DNA of 64,000 nucleotides from Gimesia sp. (lineage in GTDB: Bacteria; Planctomycetota; Planctomycetia; Planctomycetales; Planctomycetaceae). Of this stretch, positions 8,747 to 19,050 are shown one piece after another (position 1 is the first letter of the stretch; every line of letters starts with the position of its first letter). The position numbers were made by a program, and so were the translations under genes. The notes below the pieces were generated by a model. It saw only the letters and a program-made list of their open reading frames with translations. It had not been told where the DNA came from and ran no database searches. The stretch lies in the NCBI GenBank assembly GCA_002706765.1, contig PAJV01000013.1, positions 1 to 64,000 on the forward strand, given 5' to 3'.

Positions 8747-10138
8747 ATGATCCGAACAAAAATAAAAGCGGCGCTGCATACTTCTCAACCGGGAGAAACA
8801 ATCAAGGTTTGTGGCTGGGTTCGTACACGTCGAGATTCTAAAAGTGGATTTTCTTTTGTGGAATTGAATGATGGCAGCTGTATGGCCAATCTGCAGATTG
8901 TGATTGATCAAAATGTTCCAGACTATGAAAGAGTGATAAAAGATGTGACCACCGGGAGTAGCCTTTCGGTGACCGGCAAGGTGATTGAGTCACCTGGAAA
9001 AAACCAGAGAATTGAATTACATGCAGAGTCGTTCTATCTGTATGGTACTGCGGATCCCGAAACATATCCGCTACAGAAAAAACGACATAGCTTTGAGTTT
9101 TTGAGGGAAATTGCTCATTTGCGCCCACGCACAAATACTTTTGGAGCAATTACGAGGGTCCGGAATGAAGCTGCTACTGCGATCCACCGATTCTTCCAGA
9201 CGCGGGGATTCGTTTATATCCAGACTCCCATTATTACTACCAGTGATTGTGAGGGAGCTGGAGAAATGTTTCAGGTGACCACACTCAATTTAGACCGACT
9301 GGCTCAAGTCCAGACAAAGATCGATTTTTCTCAGGACTTTTTTGGAAAGCCGGCTTCGCTGACCGTCTCTGGACAATTGGAAGCAGAAATATTTGCAACA
9401 TCGATTGGTGAATGTTACACATTCGGTCCCACTTTTCGAGCTGAGAATTCAAATACAACTCGTCATTTAGCCGAATTCTGGATGATTGAGCCTGAGATGC
9501 CCTTCTACGATCTGCAGGATAACATGGCACTGGCAGAGAGTTTTGTGAGAACTGTTATCGGTGATGTTCTGGAGAATTGTGCCGAGGATATGGAATTCTT
9601 CAACCAAAGGATCGATAAAACAACTCTTGAGACCTTACGCAATATTACAGAAAATGAATTTATTCGCATCTCGTATTCAGAAGCGATCGAGATTGTGAAA
9701 TCCAGTGGCAAAGAATTCGATTTCCCCATTGAATGGGGTAGCGATATGCAGTCTGAACATGAACGCTTTCTGACGGAGGAGCATTTTAAGCAGCCTGTAA
9801 TAGTATATAATTATCCCAGAACGATTAAACCTTTTTATATGCGCTGCAACGATGATGGCAAAACAGTTTGCGCAATGGATGTGCTTGTTCCTGGAGTCGG
9901 AGAAATTATTGGCGGAAGTCAGCGTGAAGAACGTTATGATATTCTGGTAGACCGTATGCAAGAGGGCGGCTTAAATCCAGATGAATATTGGTGGTACACC
10001 GATCTGCGTAAATATGGAACTGTACCACATTCAGGATTCGGATTAGGCTTCGAGCGTCTCATTCAATTAATCACATCAATGACAAATATCAGAGATTGCA
10101 TACCGTTTCCCAGAACTCCCAAAAATGCAGAATTTTAA
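8747..10138 (+). CDS. asnS: asparaginyl-tRNA synthetase
   Basis: 463 residues, a normal AsnRS length. Order of parts: N-terminal OB-fold anticodon-binding domain ([25 protein letters not shown]), then the class II catalytic core with motif 2 region ([23 protein letters not shown]) and motif 3 ([13 protein letters not shown]) near the C-terminus. It charges tRNA-Asn with asparagine using ATP. The open frame extends 83 codons upstream to 8498, but homology begins at [11 protein letters not shown], which is preceded by GGAAAG 10 nt upstream; I therefore chose 8747. The upstream extension is rich in Cys and Lys and does not look like part of the enzyme. Confidence 0.96.
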   Translation: MIRTKIKAALHTSQPGETIKVCGWVRTRRDSKSGFSFVELNDGSCMANLQIVIDQNVPDYERVIKDVTTGSSLSVTGKVIESPGKNQRIELHAESFYLYGTADPETYPLQKKRHSFEFLREIAHLRPRTNTFGAITRVRNEAATAIHRFFQTRGFVYIQTPIITTSDCEGAGEMFQVTTLNLDRLAQVQTKIDFSQDFFGKPASLTVSGQLEAEIFATSIGECYTFGPTFRAENSNTTRHLAEFWMIEPEMPFYDLQDNMALAESFVRTVIGDVLENCAEDMEFFNQRIDKTTLETLRNITENEFIRISYSEAIEIVKSSGKEFDFPIEWGSDMQSEHERFLTEEHFKQPVIVYNYPRTIKPFYMRCNDDGKTVCAMDVLVPGVGEIIGGSQREERYDILVDRMQEGGLNPDEYWWYTDLRKYGTVPHSGFGLGFERLIQLITSMTNIRDCIPFPRTPKNAEF

Positions 10139-10161
10139 CGAAATCAGGCGTACAAAATTCT

Positions 10162-11016
10162 TCAAGGGTTCAATAAATACTTTTTGAACCAGTCCACAAC
10201 TGCCTGACTGGCACGGTTTTGGTCTTCACCTTTAAAGCCATGTGCAGCATCTTTAATAACGATCAGTTCGGCTGGAACTTTTTGTTCTTCGAACTTCTTC
10301 ATAATATTATTACTATGACTTATGGGGACCAGTTTATCCTGGTCTCCATGTATGAGCAGTGTTGGCGGATCATCAGGGGTCACATGGAGAAGGGGAGAAA
10401 AATCATCTGCCAGATCCGCTTTGAACTGCAGAGCAGGAAATCGGTGGTAATAAGGAGACTTCTCATCCACGAATTCTCGAATATCGGTTGGTGGGTAATA
10501 GGCGGCAACTGCTGCTACCCGATTACTGTTCTTTAAAACGGGGTCTTTTGTATCAGGATCACCTTGATCAGAAGTCGTCCCGAGTATTAGCGAAAGATGT
10601 CCGCCTGCACTGCCTCCCCAGACACCGAGCTGATTGGGATTAACGCCATATTCCTGTGCGTGCTGTCGAATGAAGCGGACACTGCGTCGAACGTCTTCCA
10701 CCACTTCCGGGATTTTAAATTTGGGGCTGCTACCATGCCTGACACAGAAAACGGTGAATCCCTCTTCCAGTAGTGGATTAAACCAACCCAGCATACTTTG
10801 AGGCTCAGTCCAACGTGAATACCAGCCGCCACTCACCATAAACAGCACTCCCGCTCCATTGGGCTTTTGAGGTTGGAAAACGTCGAATGTCAATGCCATA
10901 CCAAATTTGTGACCATAAACTACGTCTGGAATAATTTTAACTTTTTCATCTGCAGCTCCGGAATGTCTGGGAAGTAGAGTCAGAATAAGAAATACACAAG
11001 CCAATACCGATTTCAT
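10162..11016 (-). CDS. exported alpha/beta hydrolase (esterase, HSL/BD-FAE-like)
   Basis: 284 residues with a signal peptide (MKSVLACVFLILTLLPRHSGAA). The nucleophile elbow is GVWGGSAGGHLSL (Ser within GxSxG); the oxyanion region reads FMVSGGWYSRW. The catalytic Asp is probably in LIHGDQDKLVPI and the His in KDAAHGFKG. The phrase VVEDVRRSVRFIRQHAQEYGVNPNQLG is typical of the dienelactone-hydrolase/BD-FAE esterase group common in planctomycetes, often acting on esterified carbohydrates. Substrate is not readable from the sequence. It is convergent with asnS, the two ends being 23 nt apart. Confidence 0.9.
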   Translation of the reverse strand: MKSVLACVFLILTLLPRHSGAADEKVKIIPDVVYGHKFGMALTFDVFQPQKPNGAGVLFMVSGGWYSRWTEPQSMLGWFNPLLEEGFTVFCVRHGSSPKFKIPEVVEDVRRSVRFIRQHAQEYGVNPNQLGVWGGSAGGHLSLILGTTSDQGDPDTKDPVLKNSNRVAAVAAYYPPTDIREFVDEKSPYYHRFPALQFKADLADDFSPLLHVTPDDPPTLLIHGDQDKLVPISHSNNIMKKFEEQKVPAELIVIKDAAHGFKGEDQNRASQAVVDWFKKYLLNP

Positions 11017-11325
11017 CTAATCTCTCCTAATATTCTTTTCCTGGAAATGACATTACGAATGAATTCTTATAGAAGCCTGTTGGTTAACAAAGAAAATGGC
11101 AGTTCATGAGTAGTAAGTGCTGAGTGTTTACCTGGAAGCAAAGTCTTATCCTTGGATTATCTTGACCTTCCCGTGCCGATAGCAAGGATAGGGATTCAAT
11201 ATCATTTAAATCTATTTGAGGTTGAATGGGTAGTCTTTGAAGCTTGTATATCAAGCTTCCCATCAAATCCCGTAAACGAGGAATGATCTACGAAGTATCT
11301 TCTTCCGTGATCTTGCAATGCAAAA
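11017..11325. other. 309-bp spacer before the phage-derived block, with one strong inverted repeat
   Basis: No gene is visible. The only clear structure is a perfect 8-bp inverted repeat, GAAGCTTG at 11239-11246 and CAAGCTTC at 11252-11259 with spacer TATAT, lying 67 nt before the terminase start. It could be an operator or a transcript hairpin for the downstream gene. A short frame beginning ATG at 11283 ends at 11333 and overlaps the terminase start in another frame. Confidence 0.5.
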
Positions 11326-13032
11326 TTGACTGATCTGGACTCCGATTATGTGGAATATTTGCTTGAGCTTGAACAGCATCTTCATGCCCATGAACAAAAA
11401 CAAGAGGATTCAGGAGTTGAAGCAGCAATCCGTCAGGCTCGATCTGGCGACATCCGCCCTTATGTTAATATCCAATGGCCTGAAGCGGTGCTTGATGACT
11501 GGCAGTGGGATATTCTCGAATCGATGTTTGATCCCACGATTCGCCGTGTATTTGTTAAAGGAAATACAGGTTGTGGTAAAGGGGCTGCAGCGGGAATCGC
11601 CTGCTGTGCTTACTTTCATATCTGGGACGATGCAAAAATCATCATTACACGAGATTCTGTGAGAACAGCTCAAAAAATTGCCTTTGGCGAGGTTGATAAA
11701 TGGTGGCGAAAAATGCGGTGCAAGCCACCTGGGAAACTTTTAACTTCTGGCGTGTTCGATACCAATCAGCATTCAATTTCGCTAGCTAACCCGCAGCATA
11801 TTGAAGGCTTTCGAGGTGCACATTCACCCCATGTACTATTCTGGTTTGATGAAGCGACTGCACCCAATCTGGAAGATAAATATAAACTGGCCAATACGCA
11901 GGCCAAAAAATTTCTCGCGCTGTCAAATCCATCGACCTTATCCGGTACGTTTCGGGAATCCTTTCCAATTGTTGATCCCGATAAAACGCAGACGATTATA
12001 GATCAATTTGGCAAAACTCGGTGTATCACAGTCAGTGGCTGGGAATGCACAAATGTGAAAGAAAAATGTCTGGAGCAACCCGTTGCGCCGATCGGGGGTA
12101 TCGAGATTGCTGGTACTTATTACTCACATGGAAGCCCCATCGCGGAGAATGATTTCCAATTGGTGCGCCCGCGAATTCCAGGGCAGACCTGTTATGACGA
12201 ATTCATGTCACTTCTGAATGATGCAGATCCTCTTATACGTAATGTATATGCACTGGGAAAATTTCCTGATCAGGATCCTGAAAAACAGGTTATCCTCCCA
12301 GACTGGCTGTTAGAGCCTGTGAAATTCTGGACTCGCTGGAATCGTCTTTCTCTGAGAGCCCGGGAGCAATCTCATGAACTTGCGTTGAAATTGTTAGAGC
12401 GGATTTTGCCCGTAGAGAGTTTTGGGCTGGATGTAGCAGCATCAAGGTATGGTGATACTTCTGTTTTAGCAGTGGGAGGGCAATATGGGATTCGGGCTGT
12501 CCATGAGTGTCAGTTTTCTGATACCCAGCAGACGATGTGCTGGGTACTGGATACGGCGCAAACATATGGAATCGACTTAAGTCAGGGTATCGTGCCGATT
12601 GGCATTGATTGGGGAGGTGGGTATGGGAACGCGGTGGGGGACCCCTTGAAAAAAAGAAATGTCCATGTCATAGAAATTCATGGCAACGCAACCAGTATTC
12701 TGGATTCCAAAAAATATGCAAATAAGAGGGCAGAGTTGTATGGGGAGACAGCAAGAAGGCTTGACCCTGCTGGTGACTTTCGCATGATGCCATTTGCTCT
12801 GCCTGATAATCAACGGCTCAAAGAAGAACTGGTGGCTCCTGAAAAAATATTCGCTGGCCATGATGGCGAAAAATTCTATATCACCCCCAAAGGAAGACGT
12901 GGTTCAGATGCGAGTTACAACGGGAAAACGCTGCATGAAAGATTAGGAAGATCACCCGATCGTGCTGACGCTGTCGTTTATTGCCTAAGTGCATTGAGGA
13001 ATCAGCGGCGGCGCCAGTTGATGGTCGCCTGA
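11326..13032 (+). CDS. phage terminase large subunit
   Basis: 568 residues. The N-terminal ATPase has Walker A GNTGCGKG at about 79-86 and Walker B VLFWFDEA at 170-177. The C-terminal RNase H-like nuclease has GLDVAASRYGDT (Asp369) and a late acidic motif SPDRADAVVYCL. The protein cuts and pumps DNA into a prohead. The start is uncertain: the only in-frame candidate near the upstream stop is TTG at 11326, with no good ribosome binding site. No small terminase gene precedes it; the neighbour is a host esterase on the other strand. Base composition resembles the host more than the later tail genes do. Confidence 0.9.
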   Translation: MTDLDSDYVEYLLELEQHLHAHEQKQEDSGVEAAIRQARSGDIRPYVNIQWPEAVLDDWQWDILESMFDPTIRRVFVKGNTGCGKGAAAGIACCAYFHIWDDAKIIITRDSVRTAQKIAFGEVDKWWRKMRCKPPGKLLTSGVFDTNQHSISLANPQHIEGFRGAHSPHVLFWFDEATAPNLEDKYKLANTQAKKFLALSNPSTLSGTFRESFPIVDPDKTQTIIDQFGKTRCITVSGWECTNVKEKCLEQPVAPIGGIEIAGTYYSHGSPIAENDFQLVRPRIPGQTCYDEFMSLLNDADPLIRNVYALGKFPDQDPEKQVILPDWLLEPVKFWTRWNRLSLRAREQSHELALKLLERILPVESFGLDVAASRYGDTSVLAVGGQYGIRAVHECQFSDTQQTMCWVLDTAQTYGIDLSQGIVPIGIDWGGGYGNAVGDPLKKRNVHVIEIHGNATSILDSKKYANKRAELYGETARRLDPAGDFRMMPFALPDNQRLKEELVAPEKIFAGHDGEKFYITPKGRRGSDASYNGKTLHERLGRSPDRADAVVYCLSALRNQRRRQLMVA

Positions 13033-13087
13033 AGATTTAAATGCCCATTCATAATATGATTCTCTTAAACCGGAAAAAAGGCTTCAA

Positions 13088-14524
13088 ATGTGGAATCCAT
13101 TCAAACAACTTAAAACACGCTTAAAATCAAATCGGTTTGCTGTTGCATTACGAGCAGTTTTGGGGGCGGGGCAGCCGGGGTCCTGGAGTAGTGATCATAG
13201 CAGGGAAGCTGATCAATATTCTGGATGGACTTTTGTTGCGATCCGGGCCATATGTCTGCAAGCAATGCAGGCATCAGTTTCAGTTTATGATGATTCAATT
13301 AATGGCTCCAAACAGCAAAGACTAAAAGAGAAAATTCAAAATAAAAGCGGATATTCGCAGTTCAAAAGTTTGTATGCCGGGGAATATGGTGCAGCAGAAC
13401 CGCTCTCTAACGAACATCCGATTTGTAAAATATTAAAGCATCCCAACCCGACTCAATCTGGCGCCTCATTTCGCTATGAACGTGTCTTACAGCTTCAACT
13501 GACAGGGACCAGTATTGTATGGAACGTGCCCAATCAATTCGGAAAAACGGTCCAGAGGTATGTTATTCCCACGGCGATTGCCACCCCGGTACCTCCCAGT
13601 CATGAATTTCCGGAAGGTGGATACAAAATCCAGACTCCCTCTCTCAGATATTTTAGTGAGTCGCATGGCAGTTCATTTGCAGAAACGAGTATGTTTCATC
13701 AAGTCGTAGGAAATGTAATTCCGATTTCTCAACTCCAAATATCACGTTGGCCTCATCCGGTTTATAAAGATGATGGACAGTCTCCGGTAAGTGCTGGAGC
13801 AAGATGGGTTGATTCTGCCAATCAAATTGATTCCGCTCGATGGGCACAGATGAATAATGGGGCAGATCCATCGATTGTCGTAACATGTGGCAAAGACATG
13901 AATCCGACTCGTGAAGAGCTCGAAGCAGCAGCAGCGATGTTTGAGCAGAAATATGGAGGAACCGAAAACACAGGAAAGGCGATCTTTACTACAGGAGAAC
14001 AGGTTGTTGCTCTCACGGCGACTCCCCGGGAAATGGATTATAATTCTTCTTTTATTCAATTCAGAGATGCAATTCTTGCCTTGCATGGAGTTCCGGGAAT
14101 TGCTGCAGGGATCTCGGATGGAGGAAGTTATGCAGCATTTTATGCGAGCCTTAAACAGTTTATAAGCCTTACTGTTCAGCCAATACTTGATCTATTGGCA
14201 GAAGATGATACCGAGCATCTAGCATCGCAATTTGGAAAACATCTTACCGTAGAGATTGAGGCAACCCAAATTGATGATCCGGATCTGCTTGAAAAAAGGC
14301 TGGCTACAGATATCCGTGCAAAAATAATCAAAGTCGATGAATTGAGAGCAATCAGGGGGTTGCCTCCCCTGGGACCTGAAGGAGGTGGCGATCACCTTGT
14401 CAGTGAGGGGAGATCAAGTTTACTACAGAAAGAAGATGAAGAGATAGATAAACATGACTCTGATTCGGCAGCTCCCAGACTGCAAAAAACTAAGCTTTCT
14501 AAAAAAGAATTCAAAGTCTGTTGA
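13088..14524 (+). CDS. phage portal protein (HK97-like)
   Basis: 478 residues. Typical portal opening: WNPFKQLKTRLK, then AVLGAGQPGSWSSDHSREADQYSGWTFVAIRAICLQAMQ. The middle includes a block like RWAQMNNGADPSIVVTCGKDMNPTREELEAAAAMF and the late segment LHGVPGIAAGISDGGSYAAFYASLKQFISLTVQPILDLL, which matches the stem/clip region of portals. It forms the ring at one capsid vertex through which DNA passes. Start ATG has AAGG 6 nt upstream. It follows the terminase by 55 nt, but the next head gene, the protease, lies 4.5 kb away behind three host-type genes. Confidence 0.88.
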   Translation: MWNPFKQLKTRLKSNRFAVALRAVLGAGQPGSWSSDHSREADQYSGWTFVAIRAICLQAMQASVSVYDDSINGSKQQRLKEKIQNKSGYSQFKSLYAGEYGAAEPLSNEHPICKILKHPNPTQSGASFRYERVLQLQLTGTSIVWNVPNQFGKTVQRYVIPTAIATPVPPSHEFPEGGYKIQTPSLRYFSESHGSSFAETSMFHQVVGNVIPISQLQISRWPHPVYKDDGQSPVSAGARWVDSANQIDSARWAQMNNGADPSIVVTCGKDMNPTREELEAAAAMFEQKYGGTENTGKAIFTTGEQVVALTATPREMDYNSSFIQFRDAILALHGVPGIAAGISDGGSYAAFYASLKQFISLTVQPILDLLAEDDTEHLASQFGKHLTVEIEATQIDDPDLLEKRLATDIRAKIIKVDELRAIRGLPPLGPEGGGDHLVSEGRSSLLQKEDEEIDKHDSDSAAPRLQKTKLSKKEFKVC

Positions 14525-14570
14525 GATACCCTGAGTGAGTACAAGTCCAAGGTGGCAGACCAGCCAATGT

Positions 14571-16181
14571 TCAGCTGTGGGCAGATTTATTGCTGCGTTG
14601 ATAAGAGGCAATCAGATAGCTGACCAGACACCCGCTGGCAATATTCACAGTGACCGCAGCGGGGGCAATCCATTGAAAGCTGATTGGATCGGGTTCGTTG
14701 GGGCCCATAAAGATTGGTCCGGAGAATGCAATTAAGACTGCAGTTGTCGTTCCCAGGATTGCCCCGACAATAACTCCTGCTGGTCTGGAATACGGAACAA
14801 ACAGAGCAAAGAAAAACAGGCAAAAGATTGGCGTGGTCAATAAATTTGCTGTTTTGTTGGTTACAGCTGTTATATTTCCAGGGATGCTTCCCATGACAGA
14901 GCTGGATAAAACCACGATGGTACCAATACCAAATGCCAGCAGTCGTGCAGTAAAAACGTGACCCTTTTCTGTGCGCGGAGATTTGTCAAACCGATCTAGA
15001 AAGTCTGTCATGACAACCGCCGTGATAGAGTTAACTCCGGAATCAATGCTGGACATGGCAGCGGCAAACATAGCTGATACAACGCATCCAGAAATTCCGA
15101 CTGGAAGATGATAGGCTATATAGTGCGGAAAGAATTTGTCAGCATCTATTTTTAGATCGATTCCTGCAGGGATTTCGTTTGGAAATTCTTTGAAGTATCC
15201 CAGTAAAGCAAAACCAACCATGGCTAATGTGAGTGAAACAATAACAGAAACGCTTAATTGAACTGCCAGGGACTTTCTGGCTGCACTTGCATCTTTTGTA
15301 GACATAAAGCGTTGGACTGAAACCTGATCACCGCAAGAGGTCGCGACATACCAGACCAGTATTGAGAGAAACGTTCCAACATACGTCACTCGTGTTGACG
15401 GATCGAAGCTGAAAAAAGGTTGAGTATCCCAGTTTTGATCCCATTTTGTTGGAAACCAGCCAAAACCACCCAAATGATAAGTAATTGTGGCAATGACCAG
15501 TAAAGCGCCACCAAATAAGAGAATCGTTTGAATTAGATCTGTTATCACGACTGCACGCAATCCACCCAGTGAAGTGTAGATAATCGCAACCAGACCTGTC
15601 CCTAATACGATATAGGGAATCCATTCTTCGCCAACATTCAGCATGGTTGTAATCGCTTTAGCTGTCAGATAAACCAGCAACGACATCCAGATCAATCGCA
15701 AGCTGACAAACATGACTGCTCCGAGTAATCGAATGCCCAGCCCCAGTTTTTCTTCCAGTAGTTCATAGGCGCTGGTGACACGTTGTCTCATATAAACCGG
15801 GATCATTACAAAGCCAACAATAAGAAAGATAAATGGCATCGCGAGATCTTTTATCAGATATACAGGTCCTTTTCCCAGGATTTCACCTGGCGTCGAGAGA
15901 TAGGTGATAGTGCTAAGCAGAGTGGCAAATAATGAGACCCCGATTAATATGGGATTCATCTGTCCGCTTCCGACAAAGTATTCCGATGTATCTTCTTGAC
16001 CTCGACTGAAGTGCCAACCCAGGAAGATAGTTGAGATCGCATAAATTGCTATAATCACCCAGTCTATGGGGTGTAAACCGGCATTTAAGGCGAGAGGTTC
16101 GGGGGAAGTCTCAGCCGCCAGAAGAGGACTTTCAAGCAAACAAAATATCAACAGGGATGAACTGAAAAATAACGATTTCAA
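14571..16181 (-). CDS. sodium:solute symporter (SSS family)
   Basis: 536 residues with a signal-like N-terminus (about 1-22) and 13 or more membrane helices. Family signature features: DWVIIAIYAISTIFLGWHFSRGQEDTSEYFVGSGQMNPILIG near the start, LGGLRAVVITDLIQTILLFGG in the middle, and QVSVQRFMSTKDASAARKSL followed by GCVVSAMFAAAMSSIDSGVNSITAVV. It imports a solute with Na+; planctomycete relatives are thought to carry sugars or sialic-acid-like compounds, but the substrate cannot be read here. It stands between the portal and protease genes in the opposite direction, which splits the phage head module. Confidence 0.93.
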   Translation of the reverse strand: MKSLFFSSSLLIFCLLESPLLAAETSPEPLALNAGLHPIDWVIIAIYAISTIFLGWHFSRGQEDTSEYFVGSGQMNPILIGVSLFATLLSTITYLSTPGEILGKGPVYLIKDLAMPFIFLIVGFVMIPVYMRQRVTSAYELLEEKLGLGIRLLGAVMFVSLRLIWMSLLVYLTAKAITTMLNVGEEWIPYIVLGTGLVAIIYTSLGGLRAVVITDLIQTILLFGGALLVIATITYHLGGFGWFPTKWDQNWDTQPFFSFDPSTRVTYVGTFLSILVWYVATSCGDQVSVQRFMSTKDASAARKSLAVQLSVSVIVSLTLAMVGFALLGYFKEFPNEIPAGIDLKIDADKFFPHYIAYHLPVGISGCVVSAMFAAAMSSIDSGVNSITAVVMTDFLDRFDKSPRTEKGHVFTARLLAFGIGTIVVLSSSVMGSIPGNITAVTNKTANLLTTPIFCLFFFALFVPYSRPAGVIVGAILGTTTAVLIAFSGPIFMGPNEPDPISFQWIAPAAVTVNIASGCLVSYLIASYQRSNKSAHS

Positions 16182-16431
16182 TATTCGGTTTCCTACTGAG
16201 TAGATGTTGTTTCAGGAGCTGCAACTGGAGACTGGTATTTGGCATTAAGAAATACAAACATCGGAATTTCTTTCCAGTATGCTGATTGAGACTCCCAATT
16301 TCAATTCTGTATGATCCAACTTCGTAGTAAATCACTCAGACCTCAATTATGATATTAAGGCAGCATTTGGTCCGGTTAATAGAGTTGTTGCCGGCTTCTG
16401 GATACACAAATAAGGCAATTCGAGTAATAAA

Positions 16432-17733
16432 ATGGCCCTTTCAAATGAAATTCGATTCAGTAAAAAGAGAACCTGGAGCCACGATTTACCGATCAGTTAT
16501 CTGATGCAACAGGGAGTTGAAAATCCTGGAGTTCTATCGCTGGCGGCTGGATTAGTTGATCAAAACAGTCTGCCAGTTTCCATTACAAAAAACGCATTTG
16601 AATCTCTGTTTTCAGATTCTGGGGCAGCCAGGGAAGCACTTCAATACGGGACGACTGCAGGTTCGTTGTCTCTTAGAAAATTACTTCTAACACACTTAAC
16701 TAACCTGGAACAGAAATCAGCTGAAGAACTGGGAGTGACAGTAGACAACTTGATTGTCACAACAGGTTCACAACAATATTTGTCACTCTTAGGTGAAGTA
16801 TTACTTGATCCAGGTGATATTTGTCTGGTTGCAGCGCCCACTTATTTTGTTTTTCTCGGTGTATTACAGGGATTAGGAGCCCGAATCATTTCTGTCGATA
16901 CAGATGAATCCGGAATGCGTATGGATTCTCTGGATTCAACGCTGGAAATGTTGGAGTCACAAGGACAGTTGGACAGAGTGAAAATGATTTATCTCGTAAG
17001 TGATTATGAGAATCCCTCAGGATTATCACTTTCGGTAGAACGGCGAAAGCAAGTCATTGGTGTTGCTCAAAAATGGTCAAAACAACATCGAATTCATATT
17101 TTAGAAGATCTTGCATATCGAGAACTCTGTTATGACGGGCCTGTTCTGCCCAGTATCAGGAGTTTTGACAAGACAGGTGAAACTGTCATTCTCACCCAAA
17201 CGTTCTCGAAGAGCTTTGCTCCCGGGTTGAGAGTCGGATTTGGGGTGGCATCGAAACAGGTGTGTGCGGCCATATCAGATAAAAAGGGAAATGATGATTT
17301 TGGCTCAACAAATATGAGCCAACATATCTTGGCAGATGCTCTTCGTGAAAATTTATATTATGATCATGTGGATTATTTGAGATCTGTATATCGTGAAAAA
17401 CGAGATTGTATGCTGGATTCTGCGGAGTCTTATTTCTCAAAATTCAGGAACGTGCATTGGATCCACCCGAGGGGTGGACTTTACGTGTGGATGACTTTGC
17501 CTGAATCAATAGAAACAGGGTTTCAAAGCCCACTGTTTCAGAAAGCGATCCATCAGGATAAAGTCATGTACGTACCAGGAGAGTTGTGCTATGCATTCGA
17601 TCACGGCATTGATAGCAGTGAGCAACCTGTTATACAAAAAAATCATATGCGGCTGACATTTGGTGTTCAGAACATTGAAGGGATACGAGAAGGAATGAAG
17701 AGGTTGTCAGACGCGGTCAAGTCATTCATATAA
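16432..17733 (+). CDS. PLP-dependent aminotransferase, class I/II (2-aminoadipate transaminase-like)
   Basis: 433 residues. Fold type I landmarks: SLAAGLVDQNSLP, LIVTTGSQQYLSLLGEVLLDPGD, the aromatic cofactor-stacking site APTYFVFLGVLQ, YENPSGLSLSVERRKQVI, ILEDLAYRELCYDG (Asp binding the pyridine nitrogen), and ILTQTFSKSFAPGLRVGF with the Schiff-base Lys. The layout matches the MocR-like, LysN-type enzymes without a GntR domain. The amino donor is not determined. Host-type gene located inside the split phage region; no link to the phage genes is apparent. Confidence 0.92.
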   Translation: MALSNEIRFSKKRTWSHDLPISYLMQQGVENPGVLSLAAGLVDQNSLPVSITKNAFESLFSDSGAAREALQYGTTAGSLSLRKLLLTHLTNLEQKSAEELGVTVDNLIVTTGSQQYLSLLGEVLLDPGDICLVAAPTYFVFLGVLQGLGARIISVDTDESGMRMDSLDSTLEMLESQGQLDRVKMIYLVSDYENPSGLSLSVERRKQVIGVAQKWSKQHRIHILEDLAYRELCYDGPVLPSIRSFDKTGETVILTQTFSKSFAPGLRVGFGVASKQVCAAISDKKGNDDFGSTNMSQHILADALRENLYYDHVDYLRSVYREKRDCMLDSAESYFSKFRNVHWIHPRGGLYVWMTLPESIETGFQSPLFQKAIHQDKVMYVPGELCYAFDHGIDSSEQPVIQKNHMRLTFGVQNIEGIREGMKRLSDAVKSFI

Positions 17734-17889
17734 AACAAGTTATAGCTGAAAAGGATACAGCAGTTTCCCCAGATGTCTTGTTTGAATTCTGGATTGTATT
17801 CAAGCGACTTTAACGATTATGACGATAGGCTGGAAAGGGTTTGATGGTTTGATTCGTAATTGAGTTTCCCCACGTGAAAGACGTCTCGG

Positions 17890-18636
17890 GTGATGGAATC
17901 AAATCATATCTCATTATCTCACGGAATTCCTGTCAGAATAAGAAGTAAAATGGGTATTTGTGATTCCTGCCATTCCGGATGTTGTCGCTCTTTTGCAGTC
18001 CCAATCTCTGGTGCAGATATTCATCAATTTACGCAATACCAGAATAAGAATTTCTGGGACTTTGCTTGTCGCTGGGAGGACTCGGAGGGACTGATATCTC
18101 GCAATTTAGCTCCCCATTTCTTTTTTGAAGATGCACTAAATGTGCCTTTTGTCATTTGCCTTAAGCATATTCCAAGTGTTTCGTTTCCGGGTACCACAAA
18201 GTGTCGATTTCTCATGGAATGTTTACCGGATGAGGAACATCCAAAAGGTTTAGGACGTTGTAGTATTTACCATTCACGTCCCCATACCTGCCGCAGTTTC
18301 CCGGCAAAACTGAACGATGACAGTGAACTGGCAATATTATATGAGATTCCTGCCAACGGGAGGAACGGCGAACCTGCATACGATCTTTGTTCCCGTCAAT
18401 GGACTCCCGCGGATTTAGAACCAAATGAAACGATACAGAGTCTGGTTATTGCAAAATACGAAATGACTTTTTTTAAAAAAATCGCAGTAGTCTGGAACCA
18501 GAATCCTGGTCCGTGGAATTCATTTCCAGAGTTCATCAATCTGATTTATTCAAATCGCATTTCTTCTTCTGAACTCAGCAATTCTAATCAGAATCAGTCA
18601 CAAGTAGATGCTGAGTCGTTACCTAAAGCGGCATAA
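17890..18636 (+). CDS. YkgJ-like cysteine cluster (zinc/iron chelating) protein
   Basis: 248 residues. The N-terminal cluster CDSCHSGCCRSFAVPIS and a second set KCRFLMECLP ... GRCSIYHSRPHTCRSFP give the CxxCxxxCC and CxxYxxRPxxCRxFP pattern of the YkgJ family (CxxCxxCC domain), thought to bind Zn or an Fe-S cluster. A WxxxDLxxNETIQSLVIAKYEMTFFKKIAVVW segment follows. The function of the family is uncertain. The ATG chosen is at 17890-17892 (MMESNHISL, the second Met being at 17893); a later Met (MGICDSCH, about residue 21) could also be used. Confidence 0.88.
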   Translation: MMESNHISLSHGIPVRIRSKMGICDSCHSGCCRSFAVPISGADIHQFTQYQNKNFWDFACRWEDSEGLISRNLAPHFFFEDALNVPFVICLKHIPSVSFPGTTKCRFLMECLPDEEHPKGLGRCSIYHSRPHTCRSFPAKLNDDSELAILYEIPANGRNGEPAYDLCSRQWTPADLEPNETIQSLVIAKYEMTFFKKIAVVWNQNPGPWNSFPEFINLIYSNRISSSELSNSNQNQSQVDAESLPKAA

Positions 18637-19050
18637 TTCATAAATGTAGTTTATTGATATAGCTGCGCCTTCGGGCTTAGATGAATTGTATCCCCGCAGT
18701 CTTTCGGTATCGCATCACAATTAACCATAGCATCTCTCGAACTGTCATGCTCGGTTCCAAAGTCCCTGAAGACAATACAATAAATCGGGACATAGTCCAG
18801 AACTAATTTGTCTTAGAATGATTTGTATCGAATCAGGTCGAAAAATTCTTTTCCTGTAGAGTATAAATCAGAGACACGGGACACTCAACTTTGAACCGGT
18901 GAGAACTGAGTTCATCCTCATACTGAAAATTGAGCAGTTCATCGTGCAGGAAAAAGTCAATATTGTGATTTTAGTATCTTGACCTGTGTATGCCGAATCT
19001 TAAAACACTGCCCTGTCGCAAACATGATATGTTTCTCAGCGGGGTAAACA
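18637..19050. other. 414-bp spacer; holds one copy of a 41-nt dispersed motif
   Basis: No gene is visible. At 18721-18761 lies a motif that reappears at 46912-46951 with 32 of 41 positions identical by hand alignment (shared blocks: CATAGCA, CTCTC, CTCGGT and CCAAA). The rest shows no clear structure. The phage protease gene begins with GTG at 19051 after a GGGG run, so its promoter, if separate, should be within this spacer. Confidence 0.5.
18721..18761. repeat. dispersed intergenic motif, copy A
   Basis: Begins TTAACCATAGCATCTCTCGA and ends CTCGGTTCCAAA. It matches the sequence at 46912-46951 at 32 of 41 aligned positions, both in non-coding DNA. It may be a conserved promoter or a short repeat family of this genome; with only two copies in the window neither can be decided. 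Confidence 0.45.

Noticed and set aside
8498-10138. The asnS frame taken from its first ATG at 8498 as one 546-residue protein
   Set aside because: AsnRS homology and a ribosome binding site start at 8747; the extra 83 codons do not resemble the family.
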